64,000 nt of DNA from Polydactylus sextarius. Taxonomy: Eukaryota > Chordata > Actinopteri > Polynemidae. The notes under the pieces are model-generated. The model saw only the letters and a list, made by a program, of their open reading frames with translations. It was not told where the DNA came from and did no database searches. This document shows positions 38,471 to 53,000 of the stretch, in pieces. Where the stretch lies: positions 12,380,813-12,444,812 of the forward strand of contig CM028909.1 of the NCBI GenBank assembly GCA_016801845.1. Direction: 5' to 3'. The stretch's first letter is position 1. Every line of letters begins with the position of its first letter. The position numbers were made by a program, and so were the translations under genes.

Positions 38471-41400
38471 CTGGAGGGAGAGTACGCACGAGAGAGAGAG
38501 AGATTGATGAACAGGACCTTAGGTTCACTTCAGGGAAAAACAAACAAAAAACAAATTATTGCCGGCCAGTATTGTTTGAAAATTTCATTTTGAATATGTC
38601 ATAATTCTGGTTATTATTATGATTTTGGTGATTTTTCATTATCCTGATTTTTTTGGAGCTCCCTCCTGCACTTGGTGCCCTATGCACAGTGCATGATGTG
38701 TGTTATGGGAGCGCTGGCTCTGGGTATTTGACAGTGATTGTTTTACTGGAATGTAAAGATGAATAAAAAATAGGTTGAGGGATGATAATAATCTTGTGTC
38801 CCAGCTCAGTGACAGGAGATTATTAGGGTATTTTCTATTTCTTGGCTCCTTTCTCACTGTTTTCACTATTATTCATGTCTCATTTATCATGGAGCAAAAC
38901 ATTTTTTTGTTGTTTTCTCAATGTTTCAGTGAAAATGCTAAAGGTATAGAAATAGAAGGAAGAGTTGATTTTTTTTGTGGGGAGTATACACTGAACAGGT
39001 TGAGGGAGCATAAATCAGGTGAACAAGAGGGACAACCAACCATAACCAATGACTTGAGCTCCCAGCTCCTGTTTCCATCTCACTGTATTTCATGGCTACA
39101 GAGTAAAAGGCAGGTTGTCATACTAAATAATCACCTGGGAATTCCTTATTAGAAATTTCATGCACAGCCTTCATATTTATAGCTGCCCAACACTATAGAT
39201 ATGTATCCATATCTGCAGAGCAGATCTAGAGAGCAGACACCATATCTGCTCTGTAGGAATAGTTGGGATTTTGAACCCCTATGTATTCATTTGGTTCAGT
39301 GAGAGGAACAACAAGTAAAAATAAAAGATAGAAAAGAAAATAACATTTCTAGCATCATTGTCGATGCTGAAAGTATGTTGTGTATGCACACTGATAATGT
39401 TAGCTGGCAAGTAGAGTCACATTAGGCTAGACAATGGCTCAAGGTTATGTCAAAAGACGTGATATTTATTTTCTTTTGAAACCACTCTCTGAAACAGCTG
39501 AGAGTGTGACAGAGAGAGAGAGAGAGAGCTGGAAAGAGAGACGACAGCTGACAAGTTGACAACTACATTTCCACATCTGTGTAACCAGACTGACAGTCAG
39601 AGGGGCAGCAACAGCCTGCATCACACTGTGGTTAAACTCTTTCTTCTCTCTGCCTCTGAGGCTACTCTAAAGGCAGGTGCAGTGGCCCTCAGACCACCAG
39701 AATTTCAGAGAAGTTCACTTTGAATGCTACACGATTCAAAGAGACAAACAGTGTCATATCACTGGGAACACTTTGTAAACATCCAAATGTCACTATTTGA
39801 TATATTTGATATGGCTCAGGAGGTAGTTTATGCCCCATCAATATTTCAGTTTTGACTTCAATATGTTATTTTGTAAACATGCATTACAAACTGGTTTCTA
39901 TATGCTTGTCTAAGATGGCTGGTATGTTTTCATAATGTAAAGTGACTAGTCCATCTAGTTTTGTCTGCCTGTGCATTACAATTTCAGGGAACATGATGTT
40001 TATGGGTAGCAGATGAATACTAACCAAACTACTCAATTGTTTTTTGCATAGTAAACTATAGTCAGAATCAATTACTTGGTGTATTTCATCAAATAGGTAC
40101 TGGAGGCTTTAACCACAAGGTGAGGGCTTTATCCATTTACCCCTGTTTGCATTCTTAAATTACATTGTTTATTCATTTAATTGTTCACCTAACTGAATGT
40201 ATCAAATTACAGCAATAGGTGTGTACAATATGATATCTTTTGAAGTGTAGGCTTGCCACATTTTCAGATGACTGTTATAATCATCAGTCATGAGATAAAT
40301 GAGTCATTAATCATGTTCACTGAGAAAACAAGTCTTTTTAATGTAATAAGCATTCAGTAATCTAACTGTTCATGCCTGTGGTTTTTCTGTTTTACATGTA
40401 CCATCAAATGACTCTTCCCTATTCCATGTTTCCTGTTCTAGATTTGTTTGAATCACACTTGACAATGTTTTTATCTCCTTCCTTGTGCAGTTTGTGTATG
40501 TCATTTCTCAGTGACGTGTCTGTTGGGTTCTGCTCTATATAGCAAAATTCTGTGCTGCTGTTGCTTGAAGTCACTGGGGAGCACAGTCATTGGCAGCGCC
40601 AATTCAGCCAGTGTATGCAACCACTTATACACTGAATGGTTTTATATCTATAAATATAAGAGTTTCTGACAAAGCTGGAGTGGGAATAAATGTATGGCCA
40701 ATGTAAAAGAGATATGATATTTAAGGGCAAGGGACTTATTTAATGTAAAGGTTTAGAGAGAGCAAGATGGAGGAGAGAACGTGAGGGTGACAGAAGAGCA
40801 GTGACAGCAGCAAAAACAGCAGTGCTGTATTGAGAAGGCGTGCAATGTTATTTGAAAATGATGAATTGGCCCCTGGTAGAGCCTATTCATATCAGACAGA
40901 GGAACTAATGGAAAAGATAATTGTGAGCCAACACTGACTTCTTCAGTGAACAGTGATAAAGCTGGAATATGAAGTTATGTTCTCATGTTCTCACATGCTT
41001 ATGGAGTTGGAGTTTCCTTTCATAGCAGTTAGTGAAAGATGAACGAGTTATATGCATCAATAATTCCAATCTCAGTAGTATCAAGTCAATATGTCAAACA
41101 TAACAAAAAGAAAGACAAGGAAAGGTTTGGAAAGGGAAACCTCGGCTCCTGATGTCATGTAAGGTACGGCCTATGGCTGCCATCACACTGTGACTGGATA
41201 ATGGTGTTGACAGATAATTGTGTTGAACTGATGACTTCCTAAGTGGAGAAATGGTGAACAGATGGATGAATGTGATTGGAGCTCTTGAATCTGAAAACTG
41301 AAAAAATGTAATCCCACTTCAGGCAATACCGGTGACACACATAACCTGGTGAACCCAAACCACAGAAAACTAAGAGGTTGACAGGCAGGGGAAGAGCTAG

Positions 41401-41660
41401 TTATGGTTTATTGAAAGAATAGTGGACTGAGATATTAAAGGTGAGCTACATAATCACAGAGACTAAAGGTGAATAAGGCCATTGAGAAAGTGTAGAAATC
41501 ATCAGAGTAGACAGAAAAGCTTTGAAAAGGTTGATTAATTAAGCAGTAGTGGGATATGAACAGTAAAAAAGAGACTAGCTTGCGGGGACCCTGACCAGCA
41601 CTTTAATGGCACCTGACTGGAGAATCAGCACCATTGGCTGCTTTACCTTGAATCACCCAA

Positions 41661-41703
41661 AGTAGTAGTAGTAGTAGTAGTTGTCGTCATAGTAGTAGTA
41701 GTG
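41661..41703. repeat. (AGT)n trinucleotide repeat, interrupted
   Basis: About 12 AGT-type units interrupted by TTGTCGTCA. Confidence 0.9.
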
Positions 41704-44700
41704 GTAATGGGCACTGAAAGGTAAAAACTTGACTTAAACCCCAGATGATCTTTGCTGTATCAACTTCATGTTTCCATCAGCAGTAACTCTTTTTCAAAAA
41801 GGCAAAAACCATCTTAAGGATGTACAATTACAATTATTTAATTTGAATTGATGTAATCAGATATTCATATTATACAAAGGTCAACATAAAGAATGGGAAT
41901 GGGATAAATAGAACATAAATGGTAAAACAATAGTCATGCGTTCTCTAAACCTTCTGGCATAATCTATAGGTTTTTGAAGAAGACACTGGAAGATAATCAG
42001 ACACAGAGAGTTAACAGTTTGAAAAGCAAGTAATTTTAAACATATAATAATTAAATGTTTGAATGAACATAAACACAAAGTAAAGGAAGACTCAGGTTGG
42101 ACATGAGATGCCGCCACAAGGGGGAGAGGAGAACAGAGTAATATGTGGAGCCAACAAACAGTGAGGACATAATGCAATTTTCTCTGTCTCAGGGGCAAGA
42201 CAAGTCAAGAAAAAAGCTCACATGCAGCAGGCGCGAAACATGCAAGACAGTCAATACAACATGAACGAGGTCCAAATGAAATTAAGTATAGACAATAAAA
42301 GAGGAGCCAGCTGCAAAAGTGTGATTTATCACAGACTAGGTTCCCTTCTGCCATATAGACTGATACACAAACATGACCAATAGCCTGCACACAAAGTATT
42401 GGGAATGTAGGGAATAATACTGCTATAGGTAACAATCTCTGTATTACTCAGTATCTTAAATCCACCTTGTTTTGAAATTACTATTATTATTAACAAATAA
42501 TTTGGTCTATAGGAGGATGTAAACTGATGTTAGATGATGATTAACAAAACGATTAATTGTAAAAGTAATGCAACAAAAGACCAATCTATAGACCAAGCTA
42601 TAAACCAAGCATGGTCTATATAAACCATCTTTCTTCAATTAAATTCAATGAAGCCTGAGGGCTTGTATGCTTCATGGAATTTAAGATGCATGCACTTTAT
42701 AGGATTGTCTATCACAATAGTATATAATTCTCAGCCAAGCAATACATTGTGTACATTTGGTCAATAAATGTGAACAACAATAAAAGAACACTGGGGAAAG
42801 ATAGACGTTCAGAACCAGAACTGCTGTATAGTGTTTATGGTGCAAATTAATCTACTTCCATGAAATATTGTTGATGAGTGTATATATTTGTTCGTACTAG
42901 AAGCAGAAGGGTTTTCTCTGCTTGTACTGCTTGTTTACTGCAGGTCAAAATCACTGTTATTGCTCTGTCAAGCTGTGAAAGTCAATTAGTCATTAATCAC
43001 ATTGTTTCCGTCAGCTGGGCAGATAAGCTTCTTCTGTAGGATTTGACTCACACTGATCACATCCATGACTGGAGTGTGAGGTAAGGAGGAGTATTGATCT
43101 CAAAGCTGTTGTTCACAAAATGACTAATAAACTTAGCTAGTTCTCATTTTAACCCAAACCACAATATGTTTCCTAGATCAAGATGCTTTTATGTCCAATC
43201 CTAACTGAACCATGAACTTGATCTTGAATGTATTATTGTTACCATGACAGCAGATTAAGAGTCTTTACCAAAACATATTTAGTGAGAAATCTAACAAAAC
43301 AAACTAGGGAAAGGAGACATACATGGTGGTTTAAGTGACCATCATGTGAAAACTTGCCCACTACTTTGGTTTGTGACAAATACTTGTAAAACTATTAACA
43401 TTCCCATTAGCCTCTGTTATACTTTTTGTTTGGTATTGATTAGCAAAGATGGTGAATGTGATAAACAAACAGACATCATGGGAGCATTGTCACTGTAAAC
43501 ACATTAGCATTAAATGTGAACACCCAATGACCAATTCCCAGTTGATCATTTTGTTTTGTTCTATTCTGTTATTTCTGCTATTACACTTTTCTTTGTTACT
43601 TTCCTGAAATCTACTAATGAACATATAAAATATAATAAAATCTCTACTAATCATACAGAATATACATGCATAACATTTAAAAAAACAATAGGCACTTTGA
43701 GCAATGATTTAATCTGAATGTGTAGATATGTCTTCCATGCTCATGTATCGCTCTGAGAACCTTTTGAAGTTACACAGACTATTCAATAATCTCCTCCTGA
43801 CAACATCAGAAGAAGAGCACCTGCTCATGTGTCATCGAATTCCTGCTGGTCCAGGCAGAAGACAATCAAGGATGATTGATTAGTTACAGTCCAACGTGTT
43901 CTGACATGTGACTTCCCTCCTTCTTTTCTCCTACCAAGGCAATTTTCACTCCATTTAATCTGCTTTTCCTGGTTTTTTCCACTTTCCACTTTCATAAAAT
44001 AAAAGAGCACTGACCAATCATCAGCACTGACCTTCACTAACTCAGGGTTTTCCCAAGGTTCAATGGCAACTTGGCAGATTTTCAACCAGTTTCATTACTG
44101 CAGTAAGGATGTGAAAATATTTATGAAACTTATGAAGTCATTTTCACATGAGCATAAATGAAGAAAGGCCAGACATTTCAACTATAGTGAAAGGAATCAA
44201 TTTTACTGATTCTACTGAATAATGTTGAAAACTGCATCTCACATGTGAAACATGATATTGAAAAAGAAAGAAAGTGTTTCAGTGAAAAAAAGTTATTTAA
44301 TAGTTAGTGTTGAATGAATATATATGTATAATGATAACATTTAAATAAATAAAAATATATTATAGTTTATAGAATCTTAACAAGAAAAATAAAGGTACCG
44401 CCAAGAAAATTGCAATCTATTTGCAACATAACATTTGTATAGAAAATTTTGCAAACACTGGTTCACTGTGTATTCATCAGTTGAAATTGACATTTTCTTG
44501 TCATAAAATATAGGGGGAAAAATTGAGACATAGTACAAATTAATTCCATGTAAATGCATGGATTTCCACTGTTGGTGACAATATCTGGTCCTTGAACTTG
44601 AACTTGATGGAAACAAACATGACCGGTTTGTTTAGTTTAATCAAGTTTTACTTTGATCTGGATTTAATACACTGGGAGACAGTCCTTTCTTTAAGTCATA

Positions 44701-46893
44701 TCAATGGCATTATCATTAGTTTGTTGACTCTACGCATGGAACCTGAGGACTGTGCGGTTATTCTTTACTTGTTCTTAATTGACCCCGAACAGTAGATAGC
44801 TGAAGAAGGAGCATGTATGTGTGGGCAGGAAAACAAACCAAAAAATCAATTACTAAGAAAAAACTGTTTTTTCCAAGTGAATGCAATACATTTCCGTAAC
44901 TTTGAACCGTTTTAATGGTTTAAAATAGCGATGTGCCCTAATAACTAGCATGACAAGTCTTTCCGACAAAAACAATAAAAATGAAAATGTTTGGAATGCA
45001 ACAGGCGACCGTAGTTTTGCTCCTCAGCAAACATAACAACTTATTATTATGTTTTACATATCCAAAAATCATTTTACACTGAAGTTCTCCTTTAAAATGC
45101 GTATGTCCTGCACCTTTTTAAGTTTTATGATGGAGGTGAAATGCCTGAATAACACAAAGACAGATAGAAGACGAGGGAAAGATAGGAAATCAAAAGAAGA
45201 GAGTGTAGTGGTGGTGGTGGTTGTATATTGTAACTATAAATCTAAAGCTATGTCTCCATAGGCTTTAGGTCTGATTTTGCCCCTGCCGAGATAACCATAC
45301 AAATCTTTGCCATACGTATACTATACATTATGGATTTACTGTACAGTATATAGCCCATGACATCATACATTCTGAAATAGTCAACAATGTTATGGAGAAC
45401 CTGGCAGTGTGGAGACATTCAGCTGCCATAAAGATATACTATTGATTTCTCTCAGTAAAATAACTCAGTTTCTTTGGACCAAAGTGAAGTTAATAAAATC
45501 TGTGGATTCAAAGCGCAGAGACTCATAATAGCTACTCATGGGGTCAGACCTAGTCACATCTTAACATTTTCAACAGGATCAGTTTGTGAATTGACTTCAG
45601 ATTAAAATTTTTAGATTTTAGATTTAAGATTAAATTCAGATTAAAGGTGCAGTAGCACAATGTTCAATGAAGATATGAATATGAATGAGGATCTGACTGG
45701 TGACTTGATGGGACTCCCAACAGGCATCAATGAAGAGCGATAACAGTGAGCAATTAGAAACTGAGCAATATTGTATCAGTAAAATCCCATTTCCTCATCT
45801 GCACAAAGCTTCCTTTGTCTGTTTTTGAAACTGAAGAAAACTTATGAAACATAAACTAGTGAAGAAAATCGTCTAAATGCTGTGTAAATTTAATCAGAGA
45901 CTCTCAGCTTGCAAGCTGCTCTTTAAAGACTGCAAGATTTTATTTCCCAAAGTTCCATTCTCCTACTCGTTCAGTCCATTGTGTGTAGTCTAATGATCCA
46001 AAGGAATTTTTCTGATATTTAGTATTTTTGCATGTTTGTATGTTTCCTGGGCTATAGTTTCTACCACACAAAATGAACCTGCTCCTTCTGGTAAGATCAT
46101 TCACTGGCTCTAGTATGAATGTTAGATGAGGAGATTATTTTATTCTTTGACATTTAAACAATGTTTCTAATTTATAAATGACCGCAGGGTAGACAGTATA
46201 GATAATGTGTGTACAGATTACAAAAAGTCCAAATAAAATGATAAAACACAGAAACAGGAATTAAACTTTTTTTTTTTTTTTAAACATCTTTAATATGTCA
46301 TTGTTTTAATGTGATTAAGAAAAAGACAATCAAGCTGTGACCTACATTTGGAGGTAAATATGGTCCAGTATCCATATAGTCCAATATCTAACCAGACTCT
46401 CATGCTGCTGCTAAAATTGCAGCTTCTGGGAAACTTGCTGGCACTTAATCAAACTTTACAACACTACATTGTTTTTATTGTGTAACTCTGAGACTGGATT
46501 TGCACCAAGTGTAAAAAATGGTTACAAAACCATTTACACCTCATTTTGTATGCTTTCTGCACCTATGCATGTGTGTTGTTTATTCAAAAACACACAAACT
46601 TTGATGAGTAGTTTATCATCTGGGGCCCAGGATTCATGTAATTACTGAAACTGCATTTCCGCTCCATGCATATGTATTTAATGGAAGATCAACATGACAA
46701 TGATATATGTTGATGATGCATGATGATGAGGTCGACTGGGAATTAACAATCAAGAAGTAAAGATACATACAGTGTATACTGAACTCTTAACAGATCAGTA
46801 CCAGAGAAATATGGTAGGTAAATATAAATGCACAGCTTGTGTGTAGACTGAATTGTTGGTATTGTGGCCTGGTTATTCATAAAACTATAGATC

Positions 46894-46932
46894 ACCTCAA
46901 TAGCAGCTTTGGAATTGAGCTGCTATTGAGGT
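46894..46932. repeat. Perfect 15-bp stem with 9-nt loop
   Basis: ACCTCAATAGCAGCT (46,894-46,908) and AGCTGCTATTGAGGT (46,918-46,932) are exact complements around TTGGAATTG. Pairing does not extend outward. This makes a standard microRNA precursor unlikely. Confidence 0.85.
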
Positions 46933-47738
46933 TACTCCTTACATGAAAATATACACATCACTGTGTGCGACAACAACGGTTCACACGCTTGTCACATTTT
47001 AACAGTTGCCTTTAGGGGTGCTCTATTTTTAATCACATGCATATCTGTCTACATGTGTTATCTATGGCTTGTGTGTGCTCTTGTGTAATCAGCACAATGG
47101 TCACCTCAGTCTGACCACAGTAAACATCACTGGTGTGTTTTAAGTGGTCACACTAGACTACAAGACACAGCAGAAATCACCAGGGGGGGGTGAAAAAAGG
47201 ATCTATCTAAGCTGGATTCCTCTTTGCTGTGTTAAAAGACATACAACAATGTCAGAGCCCCTGTTAAGCCACAAACATTACTGTTTCTCATAGAAAATGT
47301 TAACTGAAGATCACGCTACAACTGTGTTAAAACAATGCATTAAAACAAACCTGAAAATCAGTGATGGTTAATTCAAAAGGTTTGTCATTGTTGCACAGTT
47401 GAGACACACAGCACCTTGAGAGTCACATCTAACATCTACCTTGAATCATCCACACACACAGGCTGGTTTGATTTTATGAATGGACCAGAAATTTTCTTCC
47501 ACAAATCTTAATATTGTGTGAGTCATGTAACATAGTCTGTTGGAATAATGAAAAGCATGTTCACTTTTAGAAACCCAAGAACCCACTGTGTAATTCTATA
47601 GACTGGATCTTGTGAAATACAACAGCTCAAATCCAATCCGTCCTATTCTGTAATCTGCTCTTTCATCTGCCTCGCTTGTGTTGGAGCGCTGCTCTCCATC
47701 AGGACAGACTATTGATACAGTAAAGCACTTTGCTCATA

Positions 47739-48081
47739 CAGTGGTGTAAAAAAGTGTTTGCCCTCTTCCTCTACCTCTTCTTGATTTCTTTCTTTTTTTT
47801 TTTTTTTTTGCATGTTTGTCACACTTAAATGTTTCAGATCATCAAACAAATTTGAATATTAGTCAAAGATAACACAAGTAAACACAAAATGCAGTTTTTA
47901 AATGAGCCTACATGGCCCTGTGTGAAAAAGTGATTGCAAGACTCATTGCAAGTTATCGCAAGTGCTTGATTGCAGTTGTTGCTGCTAAGGGTCCAACCAG
48001 TTATTAGGTTTAGGGGACAATCACTTTCACACAGGGCCATGAAAGTTTGTAGGTTAAAAAATGCATTTTGTGTTCACTTGT
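47739..48081 (+). mobile_element. Internally deleted Tc1-like DNA transposon
   Basis: The left end is TA then CAGTGGTGTAAAAAAGTG, the usual start of a very common fish Tc1-like element that inserts at TA. The subterminal left arm (47,874-47,936) and right arm (48,018-48,081) are inverted copies of each other, including GGCCCTGTGTGAAA. The right outer end is lost after 48,081. Between the arms lies only the last part of the transposase gene. The copy is therefore a deletion derivative that cannot make transposase. Confidence 0.75.
47942..48007 (+). pseudogene. C-terminal 21 codons of a Tc1-like transposase
   Basis: The frame reads LIASYRKCLIAVVAAKGPTS then Tyr and a TAG at 48,005-48,007. This is the recognisable C terminus of fish Tc1-like transposases (the family usually has AAKGGPTSY). 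All catalytic residues are absent. Confidence 0.75.
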
Positions 48082-48136
48082 ATTTGGGTAAACAAAAGTA
48101 TCAGATTGGAGCAAGCACTACCCAACTACTTTAAAT

Positions 48137-48205
48137 AATGTGAATTAATACTGTGAATTTCCATGCTGTGGGACCAATAAAGGTTTATCTTATCTTACCT
48201 TGACT
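48137..48205 (+). repeat. LINE 3' tail remnant
   Basis: GTGAATTTCCATGCTGTGGG, then ACCAATAAAGGTTTATCTTA and TCTTA repeats. This is the common teleost LINE-type ending (AATTTCCCC..GGG..AATAAAGG..TATCT). Confidence 0.6.
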
Positions 48206-49659
48206 TATGAGCTAGCCAAACTCCAATTTTGTACTTTGAACTAATAACACAATGAATAGCCAGTGTCTCTGGTTTTTCTCCTTGAGTCATTGTGTGTAGA
48301 CTTTTGCATTAGATGCTGAGACCACATGCTGACCAGCTGTCCGTCAGTTCACCAGGTGCAATTTTGTTCCTGCTGTCCATGTTAACTGATGATTGAGGTG
48401 AACATAAAGGTGTCCTGCCCAAGATTGAGCAGATAGTAACTAGGAACGTAAAGAAGAAACACAAAAGCAGCGCAAACACTCAGTGAATAGTGTGGATGAA
48501 ATGGACCATGAACTTTGTCCTTTATAAACATATTGTCTTTTGTACATTGTGTCAGTTGATTTATTTTAAGCAATAGACAACATTAACTTTATTGGTAAGT
48601 AAAACCTAATATCTGTGTGAATATTGCTTTTCATTGTATGGATATTACAGCTGTGAAAGTGCAATCAAGATCAAACAGGATTATGTGAGCACCAAGTGGC
48701 TGCCGCTTCGCCCCAACCCCCATTTTTTCCATCCCTCTCTCATTTATTCTGCTTTCACAGCTTTGCAATAAATGAAGGCTCAATTTCTTTATTCAGATGC
48801 ATACATGAATGAATGCAATACCTCTGCCATTGTTATAAAACACCATATAGTATATATGATTTACATTCTTTCAGGTTGAACATTGATTCTTCTCCTCAGT
48901 GCAAAACAAAAGAGTGAAGACTGATGCAAAGTCTTTTGTTTCTATTCTTTATGAATAATGCTCCCAGTGAATCCTCCAGTGCCTTGTGAAATTGCAGTGG
49001 ACTACAGGGAGCAAGGGTACACATGCCAGTGTGCCTTTGCTGGTGGCAACAAACTGTGGTCACTAGCAAAGATTAACCATGACATTTTGCTTTCACTTGC
49101 ACTTCAAAGCCAAACCCATGGCTGAGTCTCAGCTCCACCATGCGGAACTCTCCACATTCAGATATTCATTTATAACGTGTTATTTTCCCTTGTTTCTCTG
49201 TTCTGTTATCTTTCTGTCTTGGTCTTTCCCATCTTCAGTTCCTCTATATTTTTGGCCTGTATAGCGAACCATATAAGGTCCATCCAGGCCAACATTTCAA
49301 TTTAATGTTAGCAACCCTCTGAGGATTGTAAAGTGGGGTGAAATGCTGTCAAGAAAGCACATCATAGTTGATGTCCAGGGGTTGAGGTGAAAATGTAAAG
49401 TAAAAAGACTGTTTAATGTGCTAAAAAATGAAAATATACGTGATGATGAAACAAAAAAAACTGATTGAAAAATTGAGATATTAAACTATTTTGAATGACA
49501 TTCTGCACATGGGAGTTACAGTGAGAGCATGATGTGTTATGAACCAAAATATTGGAACATGAGAGGCTGATGGAGGTGTGTGTATGTGTGTGTGTATGAG
49601 TGAAAAAGAGGGGGGAGGATAGTGTGGAGAATGCATGTGTGTATGAGGAGATTTAAGTG
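48206..49659. other. Intergenic / putative upstream region
   Basis: No gene was recognised. The last 100 bp contain a GT-rich run (about 49,577-49,597) and then purine-rich GAGAG sequence leading into the candidate first exon. Confidence 0.4.
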
Positions 49660-50041
49660 GAGAGGGAGAGTAGAGCAACAGAGAAGGGACTGGGGGAGAG
49701 AGTGAGAGCTGCATACTGACAGAGACAGAGAGGAGGAGAGAGCAGAGACCAGCAGCACAAGGCAGTAGCACGTCTATCTCTATCTGTCGCCACTTGGATC
49801 TTCCTGAGCACAGCTGCTGGGCTGCTGCCGACTGTGAATGGATCCTTTCGCACAGTGACTCTGGGAGGGAGCGCCAGAGTGTGCAACACACCAAGAGTTT
49901 CCCCGTGGCTACGCACAACTCTATGGTGGTCTGGTCTGTTTATGGTACTGCCTCACACCAGTGAAGGTCTGACCAGCTTTGCTCTGGATTTGAATCAACA
50001 CCCATGATCTCCAGCCAAGTCTGGCATACCCTCTCATTAAG
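49660..50041 (+). other. Candidate first exon of an unidentified gene
   Basis: A GAGA-rich leader passes into a block of higher GC that ends at a strong donor, TTAAG|GTAAGCAG, after 50,041. It contains short upstream frames starting at about 49,839 (ATGGATCCTTTC, seven codons) and 49,922 (ATGGTGGTC, 14 codons). A last ATG at 50,004 reads MISSQVWHTLSL into the donor. This pattern suits a vertebrate 5' exon with little or no coding sequence. I do not recognise the gene, and I found no convincing second exon before 64,000. The 5' boundary is a guess. Confidence 0.4.
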
Positions 50042-53000
50042 GTAAGCAGAAGTGTTTTATTGACTCTTTATTTATCTGTGTGTTAATGGGACTTAAGAGT
50101 GTGTATTTATCATTTCTTTGTTGAAAATTACTTTCTCGTAACCCCAGTTTGAATCCTATTACATAAGCATGCTTAGATAATTTGAAAAGAAGTGTGAAAC
50201 TGTATAGCAGAGTAGATCACATTGTGTTTGTCCAGGCTCTAGTTTCACTGTTCATTGTGTCTGGTCTGACCTGCTTTTGTGTGTACAAATATCCTGGTGG
50301 GCTTGCTAATATCAAGTGATGACCCCTATTCTATCTCTTCCCAGCTCTTGTGTCTCATGCAGTAACTGTATACATACAATGATTACACATTCTGTCTTTG
50401 CGTCTCAACAGTAAGATGTAGTTGGTTGATTGTTTTCATGTGGCTTTTAGAGATTTCAGTGATGAGTTTTTACTTGGCTGTAAGCCTTAGTGCTTGTTAA
50501 GTGCACACATGCTGAAGGTTAACTGAGTCATGCCAGCTCATGTATGTTGTACAATGCAGTTTATTCACTTACTTTGAACTTGTCATGCGGGTTGTGTTAA
50601 CTCTGACATAATAGTCCTCTGATGACAATCTCCACTGGACCTCCAGGGGTCATTGGACAGTGAGTTGTATCGATGATACTGCAGTTCATATAAAGTACAT
50701 GTAAAATTACAGGTCAAGTATGAATATTAATGGGAAGTGATGTTTGAAAGCATATGAAACATGTGAAAAGTTCATGAAAAGGCAACAAAGTCCTTCCTGC
50801 CCTGTGTTTGACTTGTTTTTGCCTGTTCCCCCGTCACTAAGAAGAGGAGGGAAGATGCAGCAGTTGTTGTGTTTGTAATTGAGACTCATGAAACACAAAC
50901 AGGAATAATCAAATGTCTCCCTCAGCGGCTCTCTTAAAATATACGTTTCCCTTTGAAATGTAAACATGTAACATTCTCTGCTGCTGCATCTCTCTACGTC
51001 ACATTAAGACAAATTACTCTCTGTGTCTTTTGACAGGATCTGTGTGCTCAGGAACTTATCTGACTACTTCGCATTAGTGTTGTGCTCCTTCATGAACATC
51101 TTTTGAGCATTTCAGTTCTAACGATAATTATTGTATTTTTAAAACACATTTTATTTGATCAGCTAACTTGATTATTGTTTGAGCTGAAAAGATGCTAACT
51201 TGATTAATCTTATTAATTCTACTCAGTTTCCATGCTACCAATGCAAACTGTTGTGCATCACAACAACATGGTTCTTAGTGAATAAATCACTGAATCAAAT
51301 GTGACTGCCTTTAAGGCTTTTGTTCTGTAACTTAATAACAGAGGGAATCAATTTTTATACACGGTGCAGCTCAAGTTTTTATAAAAAACAATTTACTAGT
51401 GTGATTGTAGTTTATTGTTCCCTCACACTACGCACATTAGGCCATGTGATTGTTTTTTGCATGTGTATTCATATGTATTTATTTCATTCAATTGAACTCA
51501 CACTTTATATGTATTTTTCATACAAAAGAAAAAATCTATTGGTTTAACAAAAAGCAGTTTGAGCTGAAATGATTTAGCCAATTGACAGAAATTTTATGAG
51601 TAACTAGATTGATAATCAAATAATCAGAAAATGTCAAATGTCCTCTGATTCTCTATATGAAAGGGTTGAATCAAAAAGCCTCTGGGAGAACTTCATATAT
51701 ATGAAACCAAGTTCAGTTGACTGTGATTAAACCTCTGTTCTCTTCTGATTCCTTCTTCTTGATGGTGAATATTTGCAGGTTTTCCCTATTTCATCATTAT
51801 TTATCATTGTTTTACGTGAAAGAAATCAAATGCTTAATTTCCAGATCAATCTACAGTAAAAAAATAATAACTGTTTTTGTACGCTGGCCTACATATTATG
51901 CAAGTATTTATCCATCTGTGCTATATGTTTGACGCATGTGTGTGACTACATGCCCGAGTTGCTTTTATGTGTCGTTTGACTTTCTTTGTCAAGTTGATAT
52001 AACCTAGTTAGTTCTATAGTGTGACACTACAGAGCTGTTATTGTAAGCAGCGGTTACCACATAAGTGTGGGAGCGAAGGCGTTTTGCAGTGATGTGTCAG
52101 TGAGTGTGAAAGCTTTAGTTCGCAATTATAAAGTCAGGTTAATGAGTACATGAAAGAATTGTGTGTTTTTGGGTTAGATAGATGATGCTTAATAAGGCTG
52201 TTTTCCACTGTTCATGTTCTTGCCATGCTCTGTGGTGGTTACATCATGTTTGCGATGCACCGTTCTAGATAATACTCATGTCTCCTTCCTACACCTCTGG
52301 CTAATGTTTGCTGTCATGTGCACAAAAAATAGTGTTGTTGCAACAAATTAACTATTTCATATATGTAGTGCTAACATATGTTAACAGTGTAGTGGGTACA
52401 TCATTGATTATGGTTAAGCATCACATGCATTCACGAATACACACATGGATACAGACAGCCAAAAAAAAAAAAAAAAAAAAAAATCACCTCATTATCCTCA
52501 TCTGGCATGAATGGAAGACTCTACTGACACAAACGCGTAGGAGTCCCTAATGAGTGAACATTCATTATAGTCACAGTGTGTGGGAGGTGTCACACACGTT
52601 AGGTACGACATCTCTAGTTATGACACCATACAGAGACAGTCGATTATCCAGTGACTTGTGAAACTAACCACCCCCCACAGTGAAGATCTGGTTCATTTTA
52701 CTCTAATTCATTCACTTTAAGAGACATGATGTTTATTACCTATGCTCCATCACTTCTAACTCACTACAGTGTCTGTGGGGATGACTGAATATTTAAGACA
52801 TATATTTCTGACTTTTGTAGATGTCTACTGATCTACTGTCATTTGACCAAATATACATCAAAAATACATCTGTCAGTTTAATGATGTTACAAGCCAGAGA
52901 GCACAAGGGGTAGAGGAAGAAGCATAGCATGGGTGTAATCAGGCTGGAATGCATCAACATTTGATATGTGTGACTAAATGATGTCTGTGAATAAAGTCTG

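Larger units (their letters stand above)
38471..47736. other. Gene desert with simple repeats
   Basis: No gene was recognised. An AGT-rich repeat lies at 41,661-41,703 and a perfect 15-bp-arm hairpin at 46,894-46,932. The 125-codon frame at 38,775-39,152 (+) has no family motif. The stretch 42,950-43,090 has mixed composition that could be conserved regulatory DNA. Confidence 0.5.
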